NCBI GenBank assembly: GCA_036496585.1
Contig: DASXLB010000010.1
Span: forward strand, 23,956-87,955
Source: Vicinamibacterales bacterium
Lineage (GTDB): Bacteria; Acidobacteriota; Vicinamibacteria; Vicinamibacterales; 2-12-FULL-66-21
Direction of reading: 5' to 3'
DNA: 64,000 bases
Shown here: piece by piece, positions 24,024 through 33,182 of the stretch
How positions within the stretch are numbered: position 1 is the first letter of the stretch
Layout of the letters: the number at the start of each line of letters is the position of its first letter
Notes under the pieces: generated by a model
Seen by the model: only the letters and a program-made list of their open reading frames with translations
What the model was told of the DNA's origin: nothing
The model's database searches: none
Program-made: the position numbers and the translations under genes

Positions 24024-26546
24024 CTACTCCGTTCTCAGCGCGAGAATCGGATCGATCTGGCTTGCGCGTGCGGCCGGGATGAAGCCGGCCAGGGCCGAGA
24101 CGAGGGTCAGGAGGACCACCGTCCACGCCGCGATCACCGGGTCATGGCCCTTGATGCCGTAGAGCTGACTCGCCACGTAGCCGCCGAGCCCCATGGCGGC
24201 CGGAATTCCGACGGCGAGGCCGATGGCCAACAGAAGGAGCACTTCGCGCATCACCATCCAGATCACCGAGCTGGGCTGGGCGCCGAGGGCCAGCCGGATG
24301 CCGAGTTCCTTCCGCCGCCGCGCCACGACGAAGGCCATCACGCCGTAGAGACCGATCGAGGCGAGCAGCGTCGCCAGCAGGCCGAAGCCGGCCGAGAGCA
24401 TCGCGATCAGGCGATCGGTCAGCAGTGTCTCGTCGAGCTGCGCCTCGACGGTCTTCATGCCGTAGATCGGGATATTCGGGTCGAGCTGCCGCACCTCGTT
24501 CCGCACCTGGCCGTAGGTCGCGGCCGACGACGCCAGCGTGCGCAGGTAGAGCACCGAACCGCTCTTGCCGTAGAAGGGGATGAACACCTGGCGGTGGACG
24601 CCTTCGCGCGGCCCTTCGTAGAGCGAATCGCCGACGACGCCGATGATCTCGATGTTCAGCTTCGACTTCGGGCCGCCGCCCCAGCCGACGCGCTTGCCGA
24701 GCGCGCTCTGGTTCGGGAAGAAGTGCTCGGCAAAGCGGCGGTTGACGATGGCCACGCCGTGCCAGTTCTTGTCGCCGTCCTCGGACCCCGGCTGCGCGTC
24801 GTTCTCCTTGAAGTCTCGCCCCTCGAGCATCGGGATCTGCATCGTCTTGAAGTAGTCGGGCGAGAGCGCGTTCATGAACGCCTGCATGTCTTCGCCGTCC
24901 TTCGCGGTGTGCCCCTCGACGGCCATCGAGCTGTCCCACTCGTCGCCCGACAGGATCGCGACCGTCGCCTGTCCGACCGACTTGATCCCGGGCGCGGCAC
25001 GCAGGCGCTCGAGCAGGGACAGGTAGAACGACTGTCCACGCGGGTCGGTGTAGCCGCTCAAGGCTGGCGAGATCTGGAACGAGACCAGGTTGTCGAGCTG
25101 GACGCCCGTGTCGGTCGTTTTCAGGTTCTGCAGGCTGCGCACGAACAGCCCGGCGCCGAAGAGGAGGAGGAAGCTCAGCGCAACCTGCGCGGTGACCAGC
25201 CCCTTGCGCAGGAACAGCGATCCGCCGGCGCCGGCGATCGATCCCATCGTGTCCTTGAGCGTGGTCCACGGATCCGGACGGCTGGCGCGTAGCGCCGGCA
25301 GCAGGCCGAACACGATGCCGGTGAGGAACGTGAGGCCGAGCGTGAACGCGAGGATGCGCGCATCGGGGTGCGGCGTGATGAGCAGCGGTTGATCGCCCGC
25401 CGGAATGAGGGAGAGGAGCGACCGCGTCAGCACGAATGCCACACCGAGCCCGAATGCTCCCCCGGCGGCCGAGAGCACCAGCGATTCGGCGAGCAGCTGG
25501 CGCACGAGACGGCCGCGCGAGGCGCCCAGCGACAGCCGGAGCGCGATTTCCTTCTGGCGCGCGAAGGCGCGCGCGATCAGGAGATTGGCGACGTTGGCGC
25601 AGGCGATGAGCAGCACCAGGCCGACCATGCACATCAGCACGATGAGCGCCGTCGAGAAGTCGTTGCGCAGCGGCGAATAGCCGAGGTCGGCCTGCGTGAC
25701 GAGCAGGCGTCCTTTCATGAACTGCTCGCGCGAGTACTTCGACCAGTCTTTGGCGGCCGGCAGCGTCATCTCGTAGGCGCGCACCTGGGTGAAGAGGCCC
25801 TGCAGCGGGGCGGCGGCCGACTGCACGGTGTAGTTGGGCTTCAGACGTCCGAACACCTGTACCCAACGGGTCCGGCGGTCGTCCATGTGCACCCAGCTCC
25901 ACTCGGGCATCATCACCGGCATCATCAGAACCGGGACGCGGATCTGCGGCGAGCGCGAAGGATCGAGCCCGGCGAATCCGGCCCGTGACACGCCGACGAT
26001 CGTCATCGGATAGTCGTTGATGCGGATCTTCTTGCCGATGACGTCAGGGGCCTTGTTGAACCGGCTTTCCCAGTACCCGTAGCTGATGACCGCGACCGGG
26101 TGCCCGCGATAGACCTGGTCGTCTTCCCTCGAGTTGAAGACACGTCCGGCCGCCGGACCGACCCCCAGCATGGTGAAGTAGTTGCCAGACACCAGTTCGC
26201 CGTCGACCCGCTCGGTCGAGTTGTCGATCGCGACCGACGCCTCGAACAGCCGGCGGCAGCTGACTTCCGCAAGCGGCTCGGCCTTCTGCTGCAGATCCTG
26301 GTAGAGCGGATACGAGTGCATCCGCGAGCCCATGTTGCTGCCGTTGTGCGGCCCCTGCTGATACAGCATCACCAGCTGCTCGGGATGCGACACCGGCAGC
26401 TTGCGCAGCAGGATCTGGTCGATGAGGGTGAAGATCGCGGTATTGGCGCCGATGCCGAGGGCCAGCGACAGGATGGCGACGGTGGCAAAGAGCGGATTGC
26501 GGCGGAATCCGCGCAGGGCCAGGCGGACGTCGGTCAGGCGGCTCAT
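24024..26546 (-). CDS. FtsX/MacB-like permease of the ADOP type (second copy)
   Basis: 840 residues from ATG 26546 (MSRLTDVRLALRGFRRNPLF, a classic ADOP start); an upstream in-frame start at 26624 adds a non-conserved tail. The first helix (FATVAILSLALGIGANTAIF), MacB core, FtsX block (RQKEIALRLSLGASRGRLVRQ), second periplasmic domain and second FtsX block (RRKELGIRLALGAQPSSVIWM) are all present, and the C-terminus ASQIDPILALRTE is conserved. No ATPase gene is adjacent. The substrate is unknown. Confidence 0.9.
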   Translation of the reverse strand: MSRLTDVRLALRGFRRNPLFATVAILSLALGIGANTAIFTLIDQILLRKLPVSHPEQLVMLYQQGPHNGSNMGSRMHSYPLYQDLQQKAEPLAEVSCRRLFEASVAIDNSTERVDGELVSGNYFTMLGVGPAAGRVFNSREDDQVYRGHPVAVISYGYWESRFNKAPDVIGKKIRINDYPMTIVGVSRAGFAGLDPSRSPQIRVPVLMMPVMMPEWSWVHMDDRRTRWVQVFGRLKPNYTVQSAAAPLQGLFTQVRAYEMTLPAAKDWSKYSREQFMKGRLLVTQADLGYSPLRNDFSTALIVLMCMVGLVLLIACANVANLLIARAFARQKEIALRLSLGASRGRLVRQLLAESLVLSAAGGAFGLGVAFVLTRSLLSLIPAGDQPLLITPHPDARILAFTLGLTFLTGIVFGLLPALRASRPDPWTTLKDTMGSIAGAGGSLFLRKGLVTAQVALSFLLLFGAGLFVRSLQNLKTTDTGVQLDNLVSFQISPALSGYTDPRGQSFYLSLLERLRAAPGIKSVGQATVAILSGDEWDSSMAVEGHTAKDGEDMQAFMNALSPDYFKTMQIPMLEGRDFKENDAQPGSEDGDKNWHGVAIVNRRFAEHFFPNQSALGKRVGWGGGPKSKLNIEIIGVVGDSLYEGPREGVHRQVFIPFYGKSGSVLYLRTLASSAATYGQVRNEVRQLDPNIPIYGMKTVEAQLDETLLTDRLIAMLSAGFGLLATLLASIGLYGVMAFVVARRRKELGIRLALGAQPSSVIWMVMREVLLLLAIGLAVGIPAAMGLGGYVASQLYGIKGHDPVIAAWTVVLLTLVSALAGFIPAARASQIDPILALRTE

Positions 26547-26583
26547 TACGTCTTTGACGGAGTGTGGACGGCGAAGGTTGGCA

Positions 26584-27381
26584 TTATCGGGCGCGCACCC
26601 AGCGGGCGACGTCCCCCCACACACTCGGCGCCAGCTGGTGGTCGAGCCCCTGATACGTATGCCACTCGAATGGACGTCCCCCCGCCTTCAGACGCGCGAG
26701 GTTCTCCAGCGTCGTCTGGACCGGAATGCTGTGGTCGTCGAGGCCCAGCAGCCAGAGCGATGGCGTCTCGCTCGACGCGAGGACCGGGACCGGGTCGAAT
26801 CCGGAGTTGCCGTGGAAGCGAGGCATCGCGTCGTTGCCGTCGGCGACCGGACGCGACGTGTTCTCGACGATATCGCTGTAGAACATCTCCTGACCGACGC
26901 TGCAGACGGGCCCGGACCACAGGATCATGAAAGCGACACCGCCGAGTTGCTGCGCGGCGAGCGGCAGGATCCAGCCCGCCTGGCTCGCGCCGAACAGTCC
27001 GATTCGCTTCGCGTCGATCTCACGGCGCGTTCGCAGGAATCTCACGCCGGCCGCGACGTCGCTGGCCAGCTGTGGAAAGACCCACGGACTGTCGCGCGTG
27101 CCGACGAAGACAAACGTACCCGTCGATTCGCCGACGCCGCGCTTGTCGAAGCGGAGGACCGCGAACCCCAGCTCGGTGAAGTGGCGCGACGCCCACCCGA
27201 GCTGGTCGCGACTGACGCGTCCCGAGCCGTGGCCCATGACGATCGCGGGGAAGGGACCCTTGCCGGGCGGCAGGTCGAGCGTGAACGCGAGCCGGACGTC
27301 GCCGTCGACGAAGTGCGAGGGCAGCGGCGCCGGTGCGCACGCGAGGAGCGACGCCACGGCGACCAGGCCTACAAATTTCAT
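26584..27381 (-). CDS. Alpha/beta hydrolase, probable lipoprotein
   Basis: 265 residues. The N-terminus MKFVGLVAVASLLACAP carries a lipobox (LLAC). The fold is that of dienelactone-hydrolase/S9-like esterases: oxyanion motif HGSGR, nucleophile GASQAG near residue 130, acid LGLDDHSIP and His GLDHQLAP near the end. It probably cleaves esters or short peptides in the periplasm. It is convergent with no gene and lies 37 bp upstream of the ADOP permease on the same strand. Confidence 0.8.
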   Translation of the reverse strand: MKFVGLVAVASLLACAPAPLPSHFVDGDVRLAFTLDLPPGKGPFPAIVMGHGSGRVSRDQLGWASRHFTELGFAVLRFDKRGVGESTGTFVFVGTRDSPWVFPQLASDVAAGVRFLRTRREIDAKRIGLFGASQAGWILPLAAQQLGGVAFMILWSGPVCSVGQEMFYSDIVENTSRPVADGNDAMPRFHGNSGFDPVPVLASSETPSLWLLGLDDHSIPVQTTLENLARLKAGGRPFEWHTYQGLDHQLAPSVWGDVARWVRAR

Positions 27382-27445
27382 GTCGATACAATACTAAATT
27401 CGACGCTACGCGCGGCTGCGCACGTCCGCCAGCAAGGATCCGCGA

Positions 27446-28702
27446 CTACGCGAACGGCTGATCGATGGCCGGACTCGGCTGGGTGAACCAGCGCGGGCCG
27501 TCTGCCGTGATGTGGAGGCAGTCCTCCAGGCGGATACCGAACTCGCCGTAGATCGCGATCATCGGCTCGTCGCTGAAACACATGCCCGGCTCGAGCCTGG
27601 TGGTGTTTCCCTTCACGAAGTTCGTCCACTCATGTCCGTCGAGGCCGATGCCGTGGCCGGTGCGGTGCGGCAGACCCGGCACCTTGTAGCCGGGACCGAA
27701 GCCGGCGTCAGTGATCACCCTGCGCGCGGCGGCGTCGACCGACTCGCAGGTCGCGCCAACCTGCGCGGCCGCGAACGCGGCGGCCTGGGCGCGCTTCTCG
27801 ACGTTCCACACCTCGACCTGTCGTGCGGTCGGCGTGCCGAACACGATCGTGCGCGTGATGTCGGACTGATACCCGTTCCAGGTGACACCATCGTCGATCT
27901 GGACGACGTCGCCAGGCGTGAGGCGCTGCGGCTCGATGCTGCCGTGGGGAAACGCCGTGTACTGCCCGAACGACACCGAGACGGCGCCGTTCGCGCCCAT
28001 CGCGCGATAGGCGGCCGTGATGTTCGACGCCAGCTCTCCCTGCGTCATGCCTTCTCTCAGCGTCGCGAGGCCAGCCTTGAACGCGGTGAGCGTGATGTTC
28101 ATCGCGTACTGCATGTTGGCGATCTCGGCCGGCGACTTGACCATGCGGCAGCCGGCAGTCACCGGCGTCGCCAGCACCAGCTTCGACGCAGGCAGCGCAC
28201 GGGCCAGCGCGTCGGCGATGAAGAAGCGGACGCGCTCCTCGAGACCGATCGTGGCGGCCGAGACGCCGCGATCCTTGAGGATGCCGGCGACGAGCGCGGC
28301 CGGATCTTCGTCTTCCTGCCACACGCGGACGTCGGTCGAGAACCTGATCACCTCGCGCGCGCGCTGCTCCTCGAATGCGGGCGCGATGTAGGCGAGCTCA
28401 CCCTTGGCTGGCATGACGAGCAGGAACGGACGCTCGCTCAACCCCCAGCGGACGTCGGCGAAGTACTGCAGGCTCGTGCCGCCCTCGAGGACGAGGGCGC
28501 CGATGCCACGCTCATTCATCAGCCGCTGGGCTTTCGCGATTCGTCCGCGGCGTTCGTCGTCGGTAATCGGCGGCGGCGGGCCGGGGAGCGGCTTCAGCGC
28601 CGCGATCGATGCAGGGACGTTGGTCCCGCCTTGATTGCGAATCTGTGGCGCGGCCAGCGCGGCGAGCATCGAGGACTGTACAAATGTACGGCGGCTCAGC
28701 AT
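27446..28702 (-). CDS. Exported M24-family peptidase (Xaa-Pro aminopeptidase-like)
   Basis: 418 residues from ATG 28702, chosen because it starts with a twin-arginine signal (MLSRRTFVQSSMLAALAAPQ). A creatinase-N-like domain (about 50-180) precedes the pita-bread M24 domain. Metal ligands are visible in IDDGVTWNGYQSDITRTI, HRTGHGIGLDGHEW, FSDEPMIAIYG and GIRLEDCLHI. It should remove an N-terminal residue next to proline, or act on creatine-like bonds, in the periplasm with two divalent metal ions. It is divergent from the zinc-ribbon receiver gene. Confidence 0.88.
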   Translation of the reverse strand: MLSRRTFVQSSMLAALAAPQIRNQGGTNVPASIAALKPLPGPPPPITDDERRGRIAKAQRLMNERGIGALVLEGGTSLQYFADVRWGLSERPFLLVMPAKGELAYIAPAFEEQRAREVIRFSTDVRVWQEDEDPAALVAGILKDRGVSAATIGLEERVRFFIADALARALPASKLVLATPVTAGCRMVKSPAEIANMQYAMNITLTAFKAGLATLREGMTQGELASNITAAYRAMGANGAVSVSFGQYTAFPHGSIEPQRLTPGDVVQIDDGVTWNGYQSDITRTIVFGTPTARQVEVWNVEKRAQAAAFAAAQVGATCESVDAAARRVITDAGFGPGYKVPGLPHRTGHGIGLDGHEWTNFVKGNTTRLEPGMCFSDEPMIAIYGEFGIRLEDCLHITADGPRWFTQPSPAIDQPFA

Positions 28703-28815
28703 GCGACGACAGTGTAATCGACGGCGGCGTCGTTCTTGCTGTCGATCGAGTACCCCAGGCTCACGGTTCCGTTCTGGCGTCGCACCGCAATGCACCGTCA
28801 TTTCAAAGGCGTCGT

Positions 28816-29343
28816 GTGACGGACATTCTTTGCCCGCGCTGCGGCATTCTCACCACGCCCGCCGGGCACGAAGACGCCCGTGCGTTTTACCAGTGCGAGA
28901 CTTGTAACCGCGTCTGGATGACGTCCATCGGATCCGGCACCCTGGCGGGGGGCGCCCGCGCCGCGTCGCGCGTCCTGGTCGTCGACGACTCCGATCAGCT
29001 CGTCGGCCTCGTCGCCGCCTGGCTCGAAGACGCCGGGTATCTGGTCAGCACGGCGACCACCGGACGGGTCGCGATGGCGGCGGCCGTCGCCGAGCGGCCG
29101 GACCTCGTCCTGCTCGATCTCATCCTGCCGCCGCCCGACGGCTTCGCGCTCTGCCGGATGCTGCAGGCGGCGAGCGTACGCCCGGCCGTCGTCGTCATGA
29201 CGGGGATCGCCGATCCCGTGAGGCTGCGGCAGCTCGACGGACTGGGCGTCTTCGCGATCCTGCAGAAGCCGCTCACCCAGCAGGTCGTGCTCGACGCCGT
29301 CGGCCGCGCGATCTATTTCGGCGTGATGAACAGCGGCCGGTGA
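28816..29343 (+). CDS. Zinc-ribbon plus receiver-domain protein
   Basis: 175 residues from GTG 28816. Residues 6-30 form a CPRCG...CETC zinc ribbon (CxxC spaced by 17 residues). Residues ~50-165 form a receiver domain with LVVDDS, phospho-acceptor Asp in LVLLDLILPPPDG and Lys in ILQKPLT. There is no output domain besides the ribbon. The zinc ribbon may bind nucleic acid or a partner protein. An upstream in-frame start near 28609 would overlap the M24 gene and is unlikely. Ribbon-receiver fusions are not a standard response regulator type. It ends 7 bp from the convergent murJ stop. Confidence 0.75.
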   Translation: MTDILCPRCGILTTPAGHEDARAFYQCETCNRVWMTSIGSGTLAGGARAASRVLVVDDSDQLVGLVAAWLEDAGYLVSTATTGRVAMAAAVAERPDLVLLDLILPPPDGFALCRMLQAASVRPAVVVMTGIADPVRLRQLDGLGVFAILQKPLTQQVVLDAVGRAIYFGVMNSGR

Positions 29344-29350
29344 TCGGGCA

Positions 29351-30919
29351 TCAGTCGCGCAGGAACTGCCGCATCACATCGACGCCGGCGAGCGCCGCGC
29401 AGGCGAGATACGTCAGACCGAAGGCCGACAGGATCACGGCGCCGCGCATCAGCGGGCTGCTCCACGGCAGGGAGAGCTTGACGCCCCAGGCCACCGCCGC
29501 GGCGGCGGCGGCCGATGCCCACAGCACGAGCATCCGCGTGGCGGGAATGCCGGTGCGGCCGATGCGCTGGTTGAGGCTCCGCCGCAGCAGCGCGAACTCG
29601 ATCCAGCCGGCGAAGCCAGCCGATGCGGTCAGGCCGGCGGCGCCCGAGATGGCGGCGAGGCCGAGCCATCGCGGCACGTAGAACGCGGAGATCCAGCCGA
29701 GTACGCTCACGAACGCAATGCGGACGAGCGCGAACCGCAGCGGTTTTTTCGTGTCGCCGAGCGCGTAGTGGGCGACCGAATAGAGACGCGATTGCGTCGA
29801 CGCGACGAGGCCGATGGCCGAGCCCGCCAGCATGGTCCAGACGATCCGCGAGTCGGCCGCGCTGAAGCGGCCGTGCTGCAGCAGCACGCCGGCGATCACG
29901 TCGCCCACCGCGGCAAAGGCGACCGCCGACGGCACCACGAAGAAGGCGAGGCGGGCCAGGCCGACGTCGATGCGTTCGCGCAGCCGGGCGGTGTCGGCGT
30001 TCGCGGCGTCGCGTGACAGGGCGGGAAGTTGCGCGGCGGACACGGAGATGCCGAACAGGCTGACCGGCAGCGTGTAGATCATCGACGTGTTGGTCAGGCC
30101 CGTCACCGCGCCGGTCGGCAGAAAGCTGGCGATGTACTGGTCGATGTAGGCCGAAATCTGCACAGAGCCGCGGCTGACGAGGACCGGGAAGAAATCCCGG
30201 ATCGCCCGGCGGACGGGGTCGGAGAGGGCGACGCCGCCGCCCCGCGACAACCCGAACGCGACCGGCGCCTGCACGGCGAACTGCAGCGCGCTCCCGGCGA
30301 CCGATCCCCAGGCGAGCATGACCGCGAGATGATCGAGATGGAGCCGGCTGTCGGGGCCGAAGAGCAGGAGGGCGCCGATCATGCCGGCATTCCAGGCCAT
30401 TCCCGATGCGTACGACAGCAGGAACTTTCCGTGGCTGTTCAGCACGCCGAGACACCACGCCGCCGCGACCAGCATGCCGGCGCCAGGGAACAGGATCCGC
30501 ACCAGCCGGACGGTCAGCTCGTACTTTGCGCCGGTGTAACCGCCGGCGATCGCGTGCGTCAGCCAGGGGGCCGTCAGCATGCCGAGCAGCACCAGCACGG
30601 ATATCAGCAGCATCAGCAGTGCGAATACGGTTCGCGCCGTCTGCGCCGCCTCGGCGTCGCGCCCCTGCGCGCGCAGCCCGGCGTGAATCGGAATGAACGA
30701 GCCCGAGAGCGCCCCTTCGCCGAAGAGGTTCTGCAGCAGGTTGGGGATGCGCACCGCGGCGCTGAACGCGTCGGCGGCGTCGGACTGCAGGCCGAAGAAA
30801 TACGAAAAGATCGTCGTCCGCGCCAGGCCCGACAGGCGGCTGGCGAGGATGCCGGCGGCCACCAGCGCATCGGCGCCGGCCCGGACGCGCGGACGCGCCG
30901 CGGCGCGACTACCGGCCAC
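29351..30919 (-). CDS. murJ: MurJ lipid II flippase
   Basis: 522 residues, 14 predicted membrane helices. The start of the fold (ASRLSGLARTTIFSYFFGLQSDAADAFSAA) and RIPNLLQNLFGEGALSGSFIPI are characteristic of MurJ/MviN. It flips lipid-linked peptidoglycan precursor across the inner membrane. It starts with GTG 30919, overlapping the M28 peptidase gene stop by 11 bases, so the two are co-transcribed. Assignment is firm. Confidence 0.95.
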   Translation of the reverse strand: MAGSRAAARPRVRAGADALVAAGILASRLSGLARTTIFSYFFGLQSDAADAFSAAVRIPNLLQNLFGEGALSGSFIPIHAGLRAQGRDAEAAQTARTVFALLMLLISVLVLLGMLTAPWLTHAIAGGYTGAKYELTVRLVRILFPGAGMLVAAAWCLGVLNSHGKFLLSYASGMAWNAGMIGALLLFGPDSRLHLDHLAVMLAWGSVAGSALQFAVQAPVAFGLSRGGGVALSDPVRRAIRDFFPVLVSRGSVQISAYIDQYIASFLPTGAVTGLTNTSMIYTLPVSLFGISVSAAQLPALSRDAANADTARLRERIDVGLARLAFFVVPSAVAFAAVGDVIAGVLLQHGRFSAADSRIVWTMLAGSAIGLVASTQSRLYSVAHYALGDTKKPLRFALVRIAFVSVLGWISAFYVPRWLGLAAISGAAGLTASAGFAGWIEFALLRRSLNQRIGRTGIPATRMLVLWASAAAAAAVAWGVKLSLPWSSPLMRGAVILSAFGLTYLACAALAGVDVMRQFLRD

Positions 30920-32372
30920 TCGCCGCCGGACTTGGACGCGGAATCGGCTGGTCGGTGTTGGCCGCCTGCCACGCGAACCAGGCCATGACGATCGCGTTCT
31001 GCTGCAGGTCCTTCTCGTTGACGCGCTCGTACAGGTCGACGTTGGTATGGTGCATCCGGACGTCGTAGTCCTTGTATTCCTGGATCGGGTTGAAGCCGGG
31101 GAGGCCGGCGGCGCGGAAGCTGAGATGATCGGTGTTGCCGATGCCCGCGATGACGTTGCGGCGCGCGCCGTCGGTCTTCAGGGGTGCCAGCCAGCCGTCG
31201 AAGAGCGCCTTGGCGGGTTCGCTGTCCTGCATGTACCACCCGTAGATCGGCCCCGTCGCCGGATCGATGTTGAGATACAGGAACAGACGGTCGCGGGCCG
31301 CCTTGTTGGCGTCTCCCTCGAAATGCCTGGCCACGTAGGCCTTCGAACCAAGCAGCCCCTCTTCCTCGCCGCCCCACAGCGCGACCCGGATGGTCCGCTT
31401 CGACTGCAGCCCGAGCGTCTTCAGGATCCGCATCGACTCCAGCATGACGGCGACGCCGTCGGCGTTGTCGGAGGCGCCGGTGCCGGTGTGCCATGAATCG
31501 AGGTGCGCGCCGAGCATCACGATCTGCGAGGCGAGCGCGGGATCGCTGCCGGGCAGCTCCGCGACGACGTTGTAGCTGTCGAGATCGTCGGTGACGTAGT
31601 GCGCCTGGACGTTGATGCGCAGCTTGACCGGGATGCCGCGTCGCACCATCCGCGCGACCATGTTGTAGTGTTCGCCGGCGAGCACGATCGACGGCACGCC
31701 CCGATCGCCGCGATCGGTACCGAGCACGAACACGGTGCCGTGTTCCCCCTCGCTCGTGCGGATCGTCACCGCCGGACCTGCCGCGAGTATGGCGTCGCCG
31801 ATCGCGCGCGTCTCGGCCGGATTGCCGCGCGGCAGCACCGGTGCCGGCTGCCCGATGCGGACGGCTGCGTCCGACTGCGTCGGCTGCGGCCGATCCTCGC
31901 GGATGAACGCCGCGTCGGGTGACGTCATCACCATCGCGCCGGCGAGTGTGTCCTTCATCGCCGTCACGTCGGCGGCGGAACGGCCGCCGATGATGACCGG
32001 CGTCGCCACGATCTCCCCCTTGGTCGAGGGCGACCAGGCCTCGGCATAACCGATGAGCGGCATGTACCTGGGTTCCACCATCTCGACCACGAGGTGATCG
32101 AGCACCCAGCCGCGCCCGAACCGCCACGGCTCGAGATGCGGATCCGCCAGCCCGATCTCCTTCATCCGCGACAGCGCCCAATCCGCCGACCGCTTGTAGG
32201 CAGGCGTTCCGGCGAGGCGGGGACCGAACTCGTCGGTCAGCGTCGAGAAGTAGACCTGCGCCTGCGACCGGGTATGGGCCTCTTCGCGAATGCGCGCCAG
32301 CGTGTCGGCCTGCGCCAGCACCGTAACCCCGGCCACCGCGAACACGGCGGCCGCGAGCCACCCTCGCTGCAT
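30909..32372 (-). CDS. Secreted M28-family zinc aminopeptidase
   Basis: 487 residues with a Sec signal (MQRGWLAAAVFAVAGVTVLAQ). A protease-associated (PA) insertion (about 110-220) precedes the M28 catalytic part with Zn ligands in LGAHLDSWH, ASDNADGVAV, WGGEEEGLLG, LNIDPATGP and MHHTNVD. It should release N-terminal residues from peptides outside the cytoplasm. Its ATG overlaps the stop of the upstream coiled-coil gene (TAATG), giving a three-gene run with murJ. Confidence 0.92.
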   Translation of the reverse strand: MQRGWLAAAVFAVAGVTVLAQADTLARIREEAHTRSQAQVYFSTLTDEFGPRLAGTPAYKRSADWALSRMKEIGLADPHLEPWRFGRGWVLDHLVVEMVEPRYMPLIGYAEAWSPSTKGEIVATPVIIGGRSAADVTAMKDTLAGAMVMTSPDAAFIREDRPQPTQSDAAVRIGQPAPVLPRGNPAETRAIGDAILAAGPAVTIRTSEGEHGTVFVLGTDRGDRGVPSIVLAGEHYNMVARMVRRGIPVKLRINVQAHYVTDDLDSYNVVAELPGSDPALASQIVMLGAHLDSWHTGTGASDNADGVAVMLESMRILKTLGLQSKRTIRVALWGGEEEGLLGSKAYVARHFEGDANKAARDRLFLYLNIDPATGPIYGWYMQDSEPAKALFDGWLAPLKTDGARRNVIAGIGNTDHLSFRAAGLPGFNPIQEYKDYDVRMHHTNVDLYERVNEKDLQQNAIVMAWFAWQAANTDQPIPRPSPAASGR

Positions 32373-32674
32373 TACTTCGTCTCCTCGCGGATGCGGCGAA
32401 TCTTTGCGTCGCGATCGTTCGCGAAGCGATCCATGTCGCGTCGGTATTCCTCCTCCATCTTCTCGACCTCGGCTGGCTCGAATGTGGTCAGCCGCTTGTC
32501 GCGGTGCAGGATCTGCCGCTCGGCGACGCGGGCCTCGTAGATCGAGCGCGCTTCGCCGATCGCCGCCTTCTGCTCGTCGGTGAGCTTCTGCTCGACGACG
32601 CCTTGTTCGGCGTCCTTCTTCTTGAGCCGCTCCATGGCGAGCTCGTAGGCGCTCTTCGGTCCGTTAGTAGTCAT
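32372..32674 (-). CDS. Small charged coiled-coil protein of unknown function
   Basis: 100 residues, rich in Lys/Glu/Arg/Asp, without signal or membrane segment. It is predicted to be almost entirely helical (LTDEQKAAIGEARSIYEARV, MEEEYRRDMDRFANDRDAKI). It is coupled to the M28 gene by TAATG. I do not recognise the family; a conserved cytosolic protein is possible. The ATG is preceded by AGTAAATAAA rather than a Shine-Dalgarno sequence, with a strong stem-loop 10 bases upstream. Confidence 0.62.
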   Translation of the reverse strand: MTTNGPKSAYELAMERLKKKDAEQGVVEQKLTDEQKAAIGEARSIYEARVAERQILHRDKRLTTFEPAEVEKMEEEYRRDMDRFANDRDAKIRRIREETK

Positions 32675-33182
32675 TTTATTTACTGAGGGGCTTCGCCCCT
32701 CGGACTCCCCTGCACGCGCTCTCGCGCGCCGCTTCGCCGGCGCGCTCCGTTCGCGTGGCTCGCTCGTTGTTCTCGCTCGCGTCGGTCGGCCGTCGTTCTC
32801 GCTCGCGCGGCTCGGGCACTGTCACTCGCGCGCGCACGCGGCAGCTCTCGGGCTTCGGTTCATCACGGGGCTACCGCGGGGATCGCAATCTACCGGCCCG
32901 ACCGCCATCCGTCCGGATTGGCGACCGCCCCCTGCATCAGGAGGACACCCTTGTCCCAGGTAATCTCCGCCAGGACCCCGCCGTCGATCTCCTGCGCCGT
33001 GGATCGTCGCCAGGTGCTGCCGCTCGACAGCCTGATCTGCCGCCGCGACTGCGGCGGCGGCGATGACGATCGAGGCGATGACCATGGACTTCCTTATTAT
33101 GACCAGCCAGAGGCGCTTCAGATCATGCCACCTGGGTGACGGTGCGCCGCCGGGCAGGATCGCCGAGGACTATACTCCGCCC
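32675..33182. other. Gene-poor low-complexity region between divergent genes
   Basis: About 500 bases without a convincing gene. It holds the leader stem-loops, a 13-bp direct repeat (GTTCTCGCTCGCG at 32769-32781 and 32795-32807, 26 bp apart), CTCGC-rich low-complexity sequence to ~32840, and on the minus strand (33085 towards 32890) a signal-peptide-like stretch MVIASIVIAAAAVAAAD followed, only in another frame, by EIDGGVLAEITWDKGVLLMQ and a stop. That could be a frameshifted remnant of a small secreted protein. Confidence 0.45.
32685..32745 (-). other. Two stem-loops in the leader of the small coiled-coil gene
   Basis: Stem-loop 1 is GAGGGGC (32685-32691) / GCCCCTC (32695-32701) with a 3-base loop, just upstream of the ATG on the minus strand. 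Stem-loop 2 is GCGCGCCG (32724-32731) / CGGCGCGC (32738-32745). Both are strong and lie within low-complexity GC-rich sequence. A leader control element or a terminator of an upstream transcript is possible. Confidence 0.4.

Noticed and set aside
30613-32361. Minus-strand frame parallel to the M28 and murJ genes
   Set aside because: It covers the same DNA in another frame and has a low-complexity Arg/Ala/Gly product, whereas the annotated frames carry complete catalytic and membrane motifs.
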